Shown: piece by piece, positions 35,692-45,027 of the stretch
How positions within the stretch are numbered: position 1 is the first letter of the stretch
Layout: every line of letters starts with the position of its first letter
Assembly (NCBI GenBank): GCA_946552115.1
Contig: CAMNRH010000002.1
Coordinates: 62,001-126,000 of the forward strand
DNA: 64,000 nt
From: an uncultured Lachnospiraceae bacterium
GTDB lineage: Bacteria > Bacillota > Clostridia > Lachnospirales > Lachnospiraceae
Reading direction: 5' to 3'
Position numbers and translations under genes: made by a program
Notes under the pieces: model-generated
The model's database searches: none
Told to the model about the DNA's origin: nothing
The model's input: the letters and a program-made list of their open reading frames with translations, nothing else

Positions 35692-35730
35692 GAGCCAATA
35701 TCTTTGGAAAGATATTCAGAATATTGGCTC
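35692..35730 (+). terminator. Nested hairpin between coiled-coil and MFS genes
   Basis: GAGCCAATAT pairs perfectly with ATATTGGCTC (10 bases), followed by TTATATATTG. The loop contains AAAGATATT, which can instead pair with AATATCTTT of the left arm, so two folds exclude each other. Probably a terminator; regulation by switching is speculative. Confidence 0.55.
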
Positions 35731-35800
35731 TTATATATTGTCTTGATTTTCAGAGGATGCGAAAAAAGTGAAATACAAATGAATCTCAGGAGGATGTTTT

Positions 35801-36979
35801 ATGAGTAACCAATATCAGAAAACGATTTATGCATGTTTTACAGGCTATATTGTTCAGGCGATTATTAATAATTTTGTGCCGCTGCTTTTTTTGACCTTTG
35901 AGTCAGATTATCAGATTCCGTTAAGTCAGATTACGATTTTAATCACCTTTAATTTTGGAGTACAGCTTCTGATTGATTTTTTGTCGGCCGGTTTTGTGGA
36001 TAAAATCGGATACCGGTTGTCCATTGTCATTGCACATGTTTTTTCGGCGGCCGGGCTCGTAGGTTTGGTTATTTTACCGGAGCTTTTACCGGATGCGTTT
36101 GCCGGATTTCTGATTGCGGTTATGATTTACGCGATAGGAGGGGGATTAATCGAGGTTCTGGTAAGTCCGATTATGGAGAGCTGTCCGACAGAAAATAAGG
36201 AAAGGGCGATGAGTCTTCTGCATTCTTTTTATTGTTGGGGGCATGTAGGAGTCGTACTTCTGTCAACTTTATTTTTCAGAATATTCGGCATAGGAAACTG
36301 GAAAATATTGGCCTGTATATGGGCAGTAATACCGGTTTTAAATGCATTTGTCTTTATAAATGCCCCAATTGCTCCGCTGGTGGAAGAGGGAGAAGAGGGA
36401 ATGACTATGAAAGCATTGTTCAAAGAGAAAACATTCTGGATATTAATGCTTATGATGATGTGCGCGGGGGCAAGCGAGCAGGCGGTAAGTCAATGGGCTT
36501 CTACATTTGCGGAAAAAGGACTTGGGGTAAGTAAAATGGCAGGAGATCTTGCGGGTCCCATGGCTTTTGCGGTTCTGATGGGATGCGCCAGAGCCTTTTA
36601 TGGAAAATACGGAGATAAAATTGATTTGGATAAGTTTATGACGGGAAGCGGCATTCTCTGTATCGCATCTTATTTATGTATTTCTTTATCGCCTTCGCCG
36701 GTTTTATCACTTGCAGGATGCGCTCTGTGCGGCCTGTCGGTGGGAATTATGTGGCCGGGGAGCTTCAGTAAAGCGGCCGCCTCTATGAAAAACGGCGGGA
36801 CGGCTCTGTTTGCCTTTCTTGCTTTGGCAGGAGATGTCGGATGCTCCGGAGGGCCTACACTGGTGGGATTTGTTTCGAACTTAGCGAACGGGAATTTAAA
36901 AAGAGGGATATTGACTGCAGTTATATTTCCGGTCGCATTGATTGTGGGAATGAAATTGATAAAAGGAAAGGACAGATGA
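35801..36979 (+). CDS. Major facilitator superfamily transporter
   Basis: 392 residues with about twelve membrane helices in two halves, separated by a cytosolic loop near residues 190-205 (LVEEGEEGMTMKALF). The basic motif after helix 2 (GFVDKIGYRLSI) resembles the MFS motif A region. The overall form is like FucP/YbjJ-type sugar or drug transporters, but the substrate cannot be told. AGGAGG lies 7 bases before the ATG. The esterase gene downstream has its own promoter. Confidence 0.8.
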   Translation: MSNQYQKTIYACFTGYIVQAIINNFVPLLFLTFESDYQIPLSQITILITFNFGVQLLIDFLSAGFVDKIGYRLSIVIAHVFSAAGLVGLVILPELLPDAFAGFLIAVMIYAIGGGLIEVLVSPIMESCPTENKERAMSLLHSFYCWGHVGVVLLSTLFFRIFGIGNWKILACIWAVIPVLNAFVFINAPIAPLVEEGEEGMTMKALFKEKTFWILMLMMMCAGASEQAVSQWASTFAEKGLGVSKMAGDLAGPMAFAVLMGCARAFYGKYGDKIDLDKFMTGSGILCIASYLCISLSPSPVLSLAGCALCGLSVGIMWPGSFSKAAASMKNGGTALFAFLALAGDVGCSGGPTLVGFVSNLANGNLKRGILTAVIFPVALIVGMKLIKGKDR

Positions 36980-37005
36980 TTTTAAAAGCAATTCCGTATT
37001 TTTAG

Positions 37006-37034
37006 TTTTCAATTTTTAACAATTATAGTATAAT
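37006..37034 (+). promoter_or_regulatory. Promoter of the esterase gene (and possibly gpmI)
   Basis: TTTTCA at 37006 and TATAAT at 37029, 17-base spacer. gpmI follows the esterase gene by 24 bases with no terminator between, so this may drive both. Confidence 0.55.
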
Positions 37035-37085
37035 AATTCCTGGTGATAAAACAGGTTCCGATGAGAGAAGAAAGGGGCAGTGGTT

Positions 37086-37913
37086 ATGATTTATAAGGAG
37101 ATACCGCTTCAGGTGCCGGGCTCTGCAGATTATGCAAGGCTTCAAATTTATATTCAGGATATGCCGCATGATGAGAGCCTTAAGATAAAGAAGAGGCCGG
37201 TCGTTTTTATCTGTCCGGGCGGAGCATATGAGTGTACCAGCTATCGTGAGGGCGAGCCGCTGGCGATGCATTATCTAAGCAAAGGCTATCATGCGGGGGT
37301 ACTTCGATATTCTACAGCGCCGCATCGTTTTCCGACACAGGTTCTGGAGCTGGGTCAGGCAATAAAAGTGCTTTCTGAATATGCGCGGGAATGGTATATA
37401 GACATGACCGGAATTGTGGTGCAGGGCTCTTCCGCAGGAGGACACCTGGCAGCCAGTTACGGCGCTTTCTGGAACCGAAAGTTTATGACGGATACGCTCG
37501 GAATCAGCGCGGACAGAATAAGGCCCGCGGGAGTTATATTAAGCTATCCGGTTATCACCGCAGATAACAGATACGCGCATATGGGAAGCTTTGAAAATCT
37601 TTTGGGGGATAAGGTTTCGGAGTATGCGGATCAGGTATCGCTTGAAAAACAGGTAGACGGGACGATGCCGCCCTGCTTTTTATGGCATACGGCGGAGGAT
37701 GAAACAGTACCTGTGGAAAATTCTATTTTGATGGCGATGGCGCTTCGGAAAGAGGGAATCCCTCTGGAGCTTCATATATTTCCGGAGGGAGAGCATGGAC
37801 TGAGCCTTGCGAATTCTGTTGTGGAACGCGAGGACGGAAGCGGTGTGCAGGCGGAGTGCGCCCAGTGGGTGCAGCTTGCGGATGCATGGCTTGAGAGGTT
37901 GTTTGAAAAATAA
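37086..37913 (+). CDS. Alpha/beta hydrolase (BD-FAE/acetyl-xylan esterase-like)
   Basis: 275 residues, no signal peptide. The alpha/beta hydrolase features are complete: the oxyanion loop CPGGAYE, nucleophile Ser in QGSSAGGHLAAS, acid Asp in HTAEDETVP and His in EGEHGLS. Related intracellular enzymes remove acetyl or other ester groups from sugars. ATG 37086 has AAAGGGG 8 bases upstream. Placement directly before gpmI suggests joint transcription rather than a shared pathway. Confidence 0.82.
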   Translation: MIYKEIPLQVPGSADYARLQIYIQDMPHDESLKIKKRPVVFICPGGAYECTSYREGEPLAMHYLSKGYHAGVLRYSTAPHRFPTQVLELGQAIKVLSEYAREWYIDMTGIVVQGSSAGGHLAASYGAFWNRKFMTDTLGISADRIRPAGVILSYPVITADNRYAHMGSFENLLGDKVSEYADQVSLEKQVDGTMPPCFLWHTAEDETVPVENSILMAMALRKEGIPLELHIFPEGEHGLSLANSVVEREDGSGVQAECAQWVQLADAWLERLFEK

Positions 37914-37937
37914 ATAACAGACAAAGGAGTGGTATTT

Positions 37938-39479
37938 ATGATGAACAAAAAACCAACGGTACTTATGATCCTGGATGGATACGGATTGAATGAGAAAATG
38001 AAAGGGAATGCGGTCAAAGAAGGAAAGACTCCGATTATGGATAAATTAATGGCAGAGTGTCCATTTGTAAAAGGAAATGCGAGCGGTATGGCGGTAGGGC
38101 TTCCGGACGGGCAGATGGGAAATTCTGAGGTAGGGCATCTGAATATGGGCGCGGGGCGTATTGTATATCAGGATCTGACAAAAATAACAAAGGCGATTCA
38201 GGACGGGGATTTCTTTGAAAATAAGGCGCTTCTTGCGGCATGTGAGAATGTAAAGAAAAATAACAGCGCGCTGCATATGTACGGCCTTGTATCCGACGGC
38301 GGCGTGCATAGCCACAATACGCATATTTACGGGCTTTTAGAGCTTGCAAAGCGCCAGGGGATCGAAAAGGTTTATGTACACTGCTTTTTAGACGGACGCG
38401 ATACGCCTCCGGCTTCCGGTAAGGAATATGTAGAGGAGCTGGCCGCGAAGATGCGGGAAATCGGCGTCGGCGAGATAGCGACGGTTATGGGACGCTATTA
38501 TGCAATGGACAGGGACAATCGCTGGGAGCGTGTGGAGAAGGCTTACCGGGCAATGGTTTACGGGGAAGGAGAGACGGCGGAAAGCGGACCGAAGGGAATT
38601 CAGGCCTCCTATGATAAGGATACGACAGACGAGTTTGTTCTTCCGACAGTTGTTATGAAAGACGGCGCTCCCGTTGTAACGATTCAGGATCGGGATTCTA
38701 TTATTTTCTTTAATTTCCGTCCGGACCGTGCAAGAGAGATTACAAGAGCTTTCTGCGATGACGGCTTTACAGGGTTTGACAGAGGCGAACGGGTCAAAAC
38801 AACCTATGTCTGCTTTACAGAGTATGACGTAACGATTACAAATAAAATGGTAGCCTTTGTAAAGGAGGAGATAACCAATACGTTCGGTGAATTTCTTGCC
38901 GCAAACGGAAAGAAGCAGGCCCGGATTGCCGAGACTGAAAAATATGCTCATGTTACGTTCTTTTTCAACGGCGGTGTAGAGGAGCCGAATGAAGGTGAGG
39001 ACCGCATTCTTGTGAAATCGCCGAAAGTGGCAACCTACGACTTAAAGCCGGAGATGAGCGCCTACGAGGTGTGCGACAAGCTGACAGAGGCGATTAAATC
39101 CGGTAAATACGATGTGATTATTATTAACTTCGCAAACCCGGATATGGTAGGTCATACCGGAGTGGAAGCAGCGGCAGTCAAGGCGATTGAAGCGGTGGAT
39201 GAGTGTGTGGGAAAAGCGGTAGAAGCGGTAAAGGAGGTAAACGGACAGATGTTTATCTGTGCGGATCACGGCAATGCGGAGCAGCTCATTGATGAGGAGA
39301 CGGGCGAGCCGTTTACCGCACATACGACCAATCCGGTTCCGTTTATTCTCGTAAATGCAGATCCGGCTTTCCATTTAAGGGAAGGCGGATGTCTGGCGGA
39401 TATTGCGCCGACCTTAATTGAGCTTATGGGTATGGAGCAGCCGAAAGAAATGAGCGGAAAATCGCTACTGGAGAAATAA
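37938..39479 (+). CDS. gpmI: 2,3-bisphosphoglycerate-independent phosphoglycerate mutase
   Basis: 513 residues; converts 3-phosphoglycerate to 2-phosphoglycerate with two Mn ions. The alkaline-phosphatase-like core starts ILDGYGLNE; the phosphoserine is in [15 protein letters not shown]. Metal motifs [18 protein letters not shown] and [10 protein letters not shown] follow. The iPGM insert domain (about 80-300) contains [14 protein letters not shown] 37938 has AAAGGAG 8 bases upstream. It completes the lower glycolysis set with gap, pgk and tpiA. Confidence 0.98.
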   Translation: MMNKKPTVLMILDGYGLNEKMKGNAVKEGKTPIMDKLMAECPFVKGNASGMAVGLPDGQMGNSEVGHLNMGAGRIVYQDLTKITKAIQDGDFFENKALLAACENVKKNNSALHMYGLVSDGGVHSHNTHIYGLLELAKRQGIEKVYVHCFLDGRDTPPASGKEYVEELAAKMREIGVGEIATVMGRYYAMDRDNRWERVEKAYRAMVYGEGETAESGPKGIQASYDKDTTDEFVLPTVVMKDGAPVVTIQDRDSIIFFNFRPDRAREITRAFCDDGFTGFDRGERVKTTYVCFTEYDVTITNKMVAFVKEEITNTFGEFLAANGKKQARIAETEKYAHVTFFFNGGVEEPNEGEDRILVKSPKVATYDLKPEMSAYEVCDKLTEAIKSGKYDVIIINFANPDMVGHTGVEAAAVKAIEAVDECVGKAVEAVKEVNGQMFICADHGNAEQLIDEETGEPFTAHTTNPVPFILVNADPAFHLREGGCLADIAPTLIELMGMEQPKEMSGKSLLEK

Positions 39480-39489
39480 AAATGTTACC

Positions 39490-39523
39490 GGGGACGGGGG
39501 AAAATTAATTTTCCCCCGTCCCC
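39490..39523. repeat. 34-base perfect palindrome, copy 2 of the GGGGACGGGG element
   Basis: GGGGACGGGGGAAAATT is followed at once by its exact reverse complement AATTTTCCCCCGTCCCC. The right half equals that of the element at 13286-13319. It sits 10 bases after the gpmI stop and 20 bases before a response regulator start, so it probably ends gpmI transcription. Confidence 0.85.
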
Positions 39524-39542
39524 AATTGATAGGTGGAGAAGG

Positions 39543-40211
39543 ATGCATATTATTATTGTAGAGGATGACGCTACGATTCGACAGGAGCTTATTTGTCTTT
39601 TAGAAAATGCGCTATATCAGGTGAGTGTTCCGGAGCAGATTACGGATTCGGTTTCTTTTATTTTAAACGAGGAGCCGGATTTGGTTCTTTTGGATTTGAA
39701 TCTTCCAGAGAAGTCCGGATTTGACATTTGCTCGGAGATACGTGTGTCATCAGAGGTTCCGATTATTTTTGTGACGGGAAGAACCGGCTCTATGGATGAG
39801 CTGAACGGAATTTTAAGAGGCGGGGATGATTATATTACGAAGCCTTTCCATCCTCCGGTGCTTTTGGCAAGGATTGCGGCGGTTCTAAAACGGACGAAGA
39901 GGGAGGAGAGAAATAAGGAATACATTTTTTCCCATAAAGGCGTGGAACTGAATCTTGCAAGAGGCTGCATAAGCTTTGAGGGATGTGAGGCGGATTTGTC
40001 TAAAAATGAGCTTAAGCTTCTGCATTATCTGTTTTTGAAAAAGGGAGAGATTGCCGCCCGCGGGGATATAGTGGAATATTTGTGGGATAATCAGGTGTTT
40101 ATCGACGATAATGCGCTGAGTGTAAACATTACCCGAATACGGGGAAAGCTTGAGCAGATCGGCGTATATGATTTTATTGAGACAAAGCGGGGGATGGGGT
40201 ATCGGATATGA
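39543..40211 (+). CDS. Response regulator, OmpR family (BceR-like)
   Basis: 222 residues: a receiver domain with phosphorylated D51 (LLDLNLPEKSG) and conserved Lys in ITKPFHP, then a winged-helix DNA-binding domain (about 128-222, ending ETKRGMGYRI). It overlaps the kinase gene by 4 bases, and a Bce-type ABC transporter follows. This is the standard layout for sensing and resisting cell-wall-active peptides such as bacitracin. It probably activates the transporter genes through direct repeats at 41233. Confidence 0.92.
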   Translation: MHIIIVEDDATIRQELICLLENALYQVSVPEQITDSVSFILNEEPDLVLLDLNLPEKSGFDICSEIRVSSEVPIIFVTGRTGSMDELNGILRGGDDYITKPFHPPVLLARIAAVLKRTKREERNKEYIFSHKGVELNLARGCISFEGCEADLSKNELKLLHYLFLKKGEIAARGDIVEYLWDNQVFIDDNALSVNITRIRGKLEQIGVYDFIETKRGMGYRI

Positions 40212-41239
40212 CGGTGAGGGAATATATAAAGGACAGATGTTTTTCTCTGATGCTCCACGTATGCTGTATGTTTCTTCTGTCGGGGTTTTTACATGCAACC
40301 GGATATTCGTGGGAGTATACGTTTCTTATTTTAATCAGCTGGTCTCTTATTGTCATGGCGGCGGCAGGAGTTTCCTGTCATCGGAAAAGAAAATATTTTT
40401 CTCAGATGGAAAAGCTTCTTTCGCGGGTGGATCAGAGATACCTGTTGGGCGAGCTTATGCCGGCTCCGGTTTCCTTAGAGGATTCGATTTACCGCGATAT
40501 GATTCGCGTATCCAATAAATCCGCGATTGAAAAAATCCGCATCATTGAGGAGGAGAGAAAGGAATACCGGGAGTTTATTGAAAGCTGGGTACATGAAATC
40601 AAAGCTCCACTTACCGGAATTTCCCTGATTTGTGAAAATCATAGAAGAAAGGATATGGAGCAGATTGGCATTTTAAATCAGAAGGTTGAGGCACTTGTGG
40701 AGCTGGCTCTTTATTATGCGCGGTCGGATGAGGTCTATAAGGACTACATGATTCGGAAAACAGATTTGCAGAAAACAGTATCAGAGGTCTTTATGAGAAA
40801 TAAATATTACCTGATACAAAACGGGGTTACGGCGGAGGTTGCATGTGAGACCCCTGTATATACGGATGCAAAATGGATTTCCTTTATTTTAAATCAGTTG
40901 GTGCTTAACAGTGTAAAATATAAACGGGAAAAGAATGCTCATATCCGCGTTTATACGGAAATCAACGGACGTGGCGTACAGCTTGCGGTAGAGGATAACG
41001 GAATCGGGATTAAGAAAGAAGAGTGTGCGCGTATTTTTGACAAAGGCTTTACGGGAAGCAACGGACGGAAAAACGAGCGGTCGACGGGAATGGGGCTTTA
41101 TTTGAGCAAGGTGCTGTGCGAAAAGCTTGGGATTGCGATAGCCGCGGAATCAAAAGAGGGAGAGGGAACGCGGATCAGGCTTTTATTTCCGGTGGGGGAT
41201 TATTATGCGAGGGAAAGCTCCAATCTTACAACTCTGTAA
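40208..41239 (+). CDS. Intramembrane-sensing histidine kinase (BceS-like)
   Basis: 343 residues with two membrane helices (about 12-30 and 36-54) and only a very short outer loop. That is the mark of kinases that take their signal from a partner ABC transporter. The phosphorylated His is H129 in SWVHEIKAPLT. The ATPase part has LNQLVLNSVKYKRE (N box), EDNGIGI and STGMGLYLSK (G boxes). It is translated from an ATG overlapping the regulator stop. Confidence 0.92.
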   Translation: MTVREYIKDRCFSLMLHVCCMFLLSGFLHATGYSWEYTFLILISWSLIVMAAAGVSCHRKRKYFSQMEKLLSRVDQRYLLGELMPAPVSLEDSIYRDMIRVSNKSAIEKIRIIEEERKEYREFIESWVHEIKAPLTGISLICENHRRKDMEQIGILNQKVEALVELALYYARSDEVYKDYMIRKTDLQKTVSEVFMRNKYYLIQNGVTAEVACETPVYTDAKWISFILNQLVLNSVKYKREKNAHIRVYTEINGRGVQLAVEDNGIGIKKEECARIFDKGFTGSNGRKNERSTGMGLYLSKVLCEKLGIAIAAESKEGEGTRIRLLFPVGDYYARESSNLTTL

Positions 41240-41289
41240 TCTTTCTGTAATCTGTCAGAATACAAACCGTCAAAAGAATGTGATACAGT
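41233..41289 (+). promoter_or_regulatory. Regulator binding repeats and promoter of the Bce-type transporter
   Basis: TCTGTAATCT occurs at 41233-41242 and 41244-41253, a direct repeat with an 11-base period, typical for OmpR-family regulators. A poor promoter follows (TACAAA at 41261, TACAGT at 41284, 17-base spacer), as expected when activation needs the regulator. The first repeat overlaps the kinase stop codon. Confidence 0.55.
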
Positions 41290-41345
41290 AAGCAGGTAAC
41301 AAGCCTGTAGCATAAATATCATAAATTTAGACGGGAGTGAAAATT

Positions 41346-42113
41346 ATGTATGACAATATTCGGGTATGCGAGGTAGAAAAATATTACGGAAATGATTCCC
41401 ATGTTACAAAAGCGGTGGACCGCGTAAGCTTTACGGTGGAGCGCGGAGAATTTGTCGGCGTTATGGGAGCATCGGGGTCAGGAAAGACGACGCTTCTTAA
41501 TATGCTGGCAACCATTGACCGTGTGACGGCAGGACATATCTTTTATGGAAATACCGACATTACGGAGCTTAAGGAGGAGAAGCTGTCGGATTTCAGAAAG
41601 GATAACTTAGGCTTTGTTTTTCAGGACTATAATCTTCTTGATACACTGACAATCGAGGAAAATATTGTACTTGCACTTACGATTCGAAAAAAAAGGAAGA
41701 GCGAGATTAAGAAAAAATGTGCGGAAATCATGCGTCTGCTTGGTATTGAGGAAATCAGGGATAAATTTCCCTATCAGGTGTCCGGCGGACAGAAGCAGCG
41801 CTGTGCCTGTGCGAGGGCGCTTGTCAGCCATCCGCAGCTTCTTCTTGCGGACGAACCTACGGGCGCTCTTGATTCCCGCTCGGCACAGACGCTTCTTGAG
41901 ACTTTCACACAGATGAACGCTTCTTTACATGCAACGATTCTCATGGTTACCCATGACGCCTTTTCAGCAAGCTATTGCAGCCGGATTTTGTTTTTGAAAG
42001 ACGGAAAGATTTTTCATGAATTAGTGCGCGGACAAAAGGAGCGGAGAGTGTTTTTAAATGAGATTTTGGACGTTTTGTCTCTGACGGGAGGTGAGATTTC
42101 CAATGCTCGTTAA
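41346..42113 (+). CDS. ABC transporter ATPase (BceA-like)
   Basis: 255 residues. Walker A GASGSGKTT, Q-loop VFQDYNLLD, signature VSGGQKQR, Walker B LLLADEPTGALDS and the His of VTHD are all present. It belongs to the MacB/BceA group that powers removal of peptide antibiotics from their lipid targets. ATG 41346 has GGGAG 8 bases upstream. It overlaps the permease gene by 11 bases. Confidence 0.93.
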   Translation: MYDNIRVCEVEKYYGNDSHVTKAVDRVSFTVERGEFVGVMGASGSGKTTLLNMLATIDRVTAGHIFYGNTDITELKEEKLSDFRKDNLGFVFQDYNLLDTLTIEENIVLALTIRKKRKSEIKKKCAEIMRLLGIEEIRDKFPYQVSGGQKQRCACARALVSHPQLLLADEPTGALDSRSAQTLLETFTQMNASLHATILMVTHDAFSASYCSRILFLKDGKIFHELVRGQKERRVFLNEILDVLSLTGGEISNAR

Positions 42114-44223
42114 GCTTGCGGTCAGGAATGTAAAACGCTCGGCAAAGGATTACCTTGTCTATATCATTACGATGGTGTTAATTACGGCGCTTATGTTTGC
42201 GTTTAACAGTATTTTATTTTCCCCGGATATCAGAAAACGGATTGATATGGTTGGAATTATGGCGGCTATGATTGGGCTTGCCACATTTTTTATCGTTATC
42301 ATTGTGGCATGGCTGATTAATTATATGGTACGGTTTATGCTGGAGAAAAGAAGCCGGGAGTTCGGGACTTATCTGCTGTTAGGAATGAAGAAAAAAGAAA
42401 TTTCCCGTTTGTATATGCGGGAAAATATGATTATGGGAGCAGGGGCATTTCTTGTAGGAACGGTATTTGGACTTTTGCTTCAGCAGATGATTATGGCAGT
42501 GCTTTATACGATGCTTCAGGATCATTATCACCTTAAGCTTGAATTTAACAGGTGGTGTATACTGATGACTGTATGCTGCTATGGGGGCTGTTATCTTCTG
42601 GCGCTTCTACGGTGTAAGAGAAAATTTAAGAAAATGAATATCAGAGAGCTTATGGATGCGGGAAATAAAAACGAGGAAGTGAAAGAGAAGCAGGAACATG
42701 TGAAAAAATGGTTTTTGCCGCTTTCTGTTCTGTTCCTTTTTTTATTTGGCTTGTGGCTTCTTTTTGGAGGAAAGGTTTTCGGCGGCTGGAGCGGGGGAAC
42801 AATCATTGGATTCCTTGTCGGGCTGGTGCTTGTCATCTATCTTTTTTATATTGGGCTGTCCTCCTTTCTTATCTGTTACGTCAGACGTGGAGGGAGCCTT
42901 ATCTATAAAGGACAGAATCTGTTTTTATTCCGGCAGCTTTCCTCGAAAATAAAAACAATGTGGTTTACGATGGGGACGCTGACCTCGCTTTTTACAATCG
43001 CGTTTTTGGGAAGCACGGTGGCGATTATGTTCAGCGATTATCAGAACCGGGTGCTTGAAAATAAGTTCCCTTTTGATGTGCAGATGTATCATTCGGATGT
43101 TGAATATGATTTTGCGGAGGAGCTTCGTATTTTAGAAGAGCAGACCGAAGTTGAGGAGATTTATCCTTATTACATTTATGAAAACGGGACGAATCAGGTA
43201 AACGTGTGGCTTCGTACGCATCTTAAGTGCTTTGGAACAATGTTCAGGGAAAGCGGAAGAGAGGATGGAAAAGCAGATCTTGATAAGATTAAAAATACGG
43301 ATGACGGCTCCTATTGCCGTTATGATACGTATATGAAGCTTTCCGATTATAATCATCTGCGGGAAATGCTTGGTTATGGAAGCGTATCGTTAAAGACGGA
43401 TGAGTATGCAATCCATATCAAGCCGCGGGTATTAAATGAAACCGGAGATTTTTCGGATAAGCTTGCAGTTAAGGGAGAAAACGGTACACTATCATTTGCG
43501 GGCTATTTTACGGAATCCTTTTCTCAGGATGGTCATAACGGCGGAGATTATGTGATTATTATGCCGGATGAGGATGCGGGTATGCTCCGCCCTTACTATA
43601 AGGAGCTGGTGGCAGATATTAAGGGCAGGGCTCCGGAGGGACTGGGAAGCAGTCTGGATAATATTGGAAGAGACGGGGAAACTTACGGTTATCTGGATAT
43701 GGACAGCGAGACGTATGAAGAGGAGCCGGAGCCGGTTACAAATTCCTGCTACGGTTCCGACCAGATTATTACCTATGTAGCGGTAAATCTTGTGAGAGAC
43801 AATTTGATCCCCGAAATCAAATATATGCTGTCCTCCATTGTCTTTCCTTGCTTTTATCTGGGGTTTGTATTTGTCTGTGTAGCGCTTACGGTTCTGTCCG
43901 TGCAGCAGTTAAGCGATTCGGCAAAATACAAATTCCGGTATGACGTGCTTCGCAAAATCGGACTTCGAAAGCGCGAGGTTTTTGGGGTAATCGGAAAGCA
44001 GCTTTTCTGGTATTATCTTTGTCCGGCTGTATTTGCGGCAGGAATCGCAGGGATTATTGCGGTGTTTGTCAGTGAAAAGTTTATTTTTTATACTGGAATC
44101 GGGGCTTCGGTATTCCAGTATTTCGGGATTTCCTTTTTGCTGTTTTTCGGGATATATGGATTGTATTTTGCAGCAACCTATCTTGGTTTTAAGCGGAATG
44201 TGGAGGCGGAAATCTGGCGTTGA
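42103..44223 (+). CDS. ABC transporter permease, BceB-like (FtsX type)
   Basis: 706 residues with ten expected membrane helices and a large extracellular domain of about 230 residues between helices 7 and 8 (about 310-560). That architecture is unique to BceB-type peptide-detoxification permeases. The last helices show the FtsX-like LRKIGLRKREVFGVIGKQ stretch. With the kinase it forms the sensor, and with the ATPase the resistance pump. ATG 42103 follows GGGAGG by 11 bases. Confidence 0.92.
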   Translation: MLVKLAVRNVKRSAKDYLVYIITMVLITALMFAFNSILFSPDIRKRIDMVGIMAAMIGLATFFIVIIVAWLINYMVRFMLEKRSREFGTYLLLGMKKKEISRLYMRENMIMGAGAFLVGTVFGLLLQQMIMAVLYTMLQDHYHLKLEFNRWCILMTVCCYGGCYLLALLRCKRKFKKMNIRELMDAGNKNEEVKEKQEHVKKWFLPLSVLFLFLFGLWLLFGGKVFGGWSGGTIIGFLVGLVLVIYLFYIGLSSFLICYVRRGGSLIYKGQNLFLFRQLSSKIKTMWFTMGTLTSLFTIAFLGSTVAIMFSDYQNRVLENKFPFDVQMYHSDVEYDFAEELRILEEQTEVEEIYPYYIYENGTNQVNVWLRTHLKCFGTMFRESGREDGKADLDKIKNTDDGSYCRYDTYMKLSDYNHLREMLGYGSVSLKTDEYAIHIKPRVLNETGDFSDKLAVKGENGTLSFAGYFTESFSQDGHNGGDYVIIMPDEDAGMLRPYYKELVADIKGRAPEGLGSSLDNIGRDGETYGYLDMDSETYEEEPEPVTNSCYGSDQIITYVAVNLVRDNLIPEIKYMLSSIVFPCFYLGFVFVCVALTVLSVQQLSDSAKYKFRYDVLRKIGLRKREVFGVIGKQLFWYYLCPAVFAAGIAGIIAVFVSEKFIFYTGIGASVFQYFGISFLLFFGIYGLYFAATYLGFKRNVEAEIWR

Positions 44224-44343
44224 GAAACAAAAAATGAAACAAGATTGTCCGGATGGTTTATATGGAAATTTCCGTTGGATTGAGGTATAATTTTAATATT
44301 GAAAGTTTACAGAGTAATAATTTTCAGGGAAAGGTCAGACGCA

Positions 44344-44991
44344 ATGAAAAGCTATGATACATTTTTTTTCGATTTGGACGGGACGATTACAGATTCCGCG
44401 CCGGGGATTACGAATTCTGTTATTTACGCATTAAAAAAATACGGAATTGAGGAGACGGATGATAAAAAGCTACGCAAATTTATAGGGCCGCCGCTTCCTG
44501 TTTCCTTTCAGGAGTACTATGGATTTTCAAAGGAGCAGTCATGGGAGGCAGTGGAATATTACCGCGAATATTACAGGGACAGGGGTATCCTTGAAAACAG
44601 TGTCTACGACGGCTTTGAAGAAACGGTTAAGAAGCTTAAAGAGGCCGGAAAGCGGCTTATCGTAGCGACCTCAAAGCCGGAGCCCTTTGCAAGAAGAATC
44701 ATAGAGTATTTCGGGCTTTCTCCTTATTTTGATTATGTAGCAGGTATGGAATTGGACGGGAGACGGGGAACAAAAACAGAGGTTATCAATTATGCTCTTG
44801 CTGTGTGTCATATAACAGACAAAACAAAGCTCTTAATGATCGGTGATCGGGAGCATGATGTAATCGGAGCCCATGCTGCAGGTATAGACTGTCTGGGAGT
44901 GCTGTATGGCTTTGGAACAAAAGAAGAGCTTGAGGCTGCCGGCGCCGATTACATCATAGAGAGGCCGGAGGAAATCCTGCGTTTTATTTAG
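44344..44991 (+). CDS. HAD-family hydrolase, phosphoglycolate phosphatase-like
   Basis: 215 residues; motif I FFDLDGTITDS, motif II VATSKPE, the Lys/Asp of motif III in RRGTKTEV, and motif IV GDREHDVIGA. The helical cap between motifs I and II places it with Gph/PgmB-like phosphatases. The substrate is unknown. ATG 44344 has GGGAAAGG 8 bases upstream; the 15-residue in-frame extension is not conserved-looking. The reverse transcriptase gene begins 36 bases after its stop, so the two may share a message. Confidence 0.85.
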   Translation: MKSYDTFFFDLDGTITDSAPGITNSVIYALKKYGIEETDDKKLRKFIGPPLPVSFQEYYGFSKEQSWEAVEYYREYYRDRGILENSVYDGFEETVKKLKEAGKRLIVATSKPEPFARRIIEYFGLSPYFDYVAGMELDGRRGTKTEVINYALAVCHITDKTKLLMIGDREHDVIGAHAAGIDCLGVLYGFGTKEELEAAGADYIIERPEEILRFI

Positions 44992-45027
44992 CTTTCACGG
45001 GAGATAAATTACGAAAGAGGAAACGGT

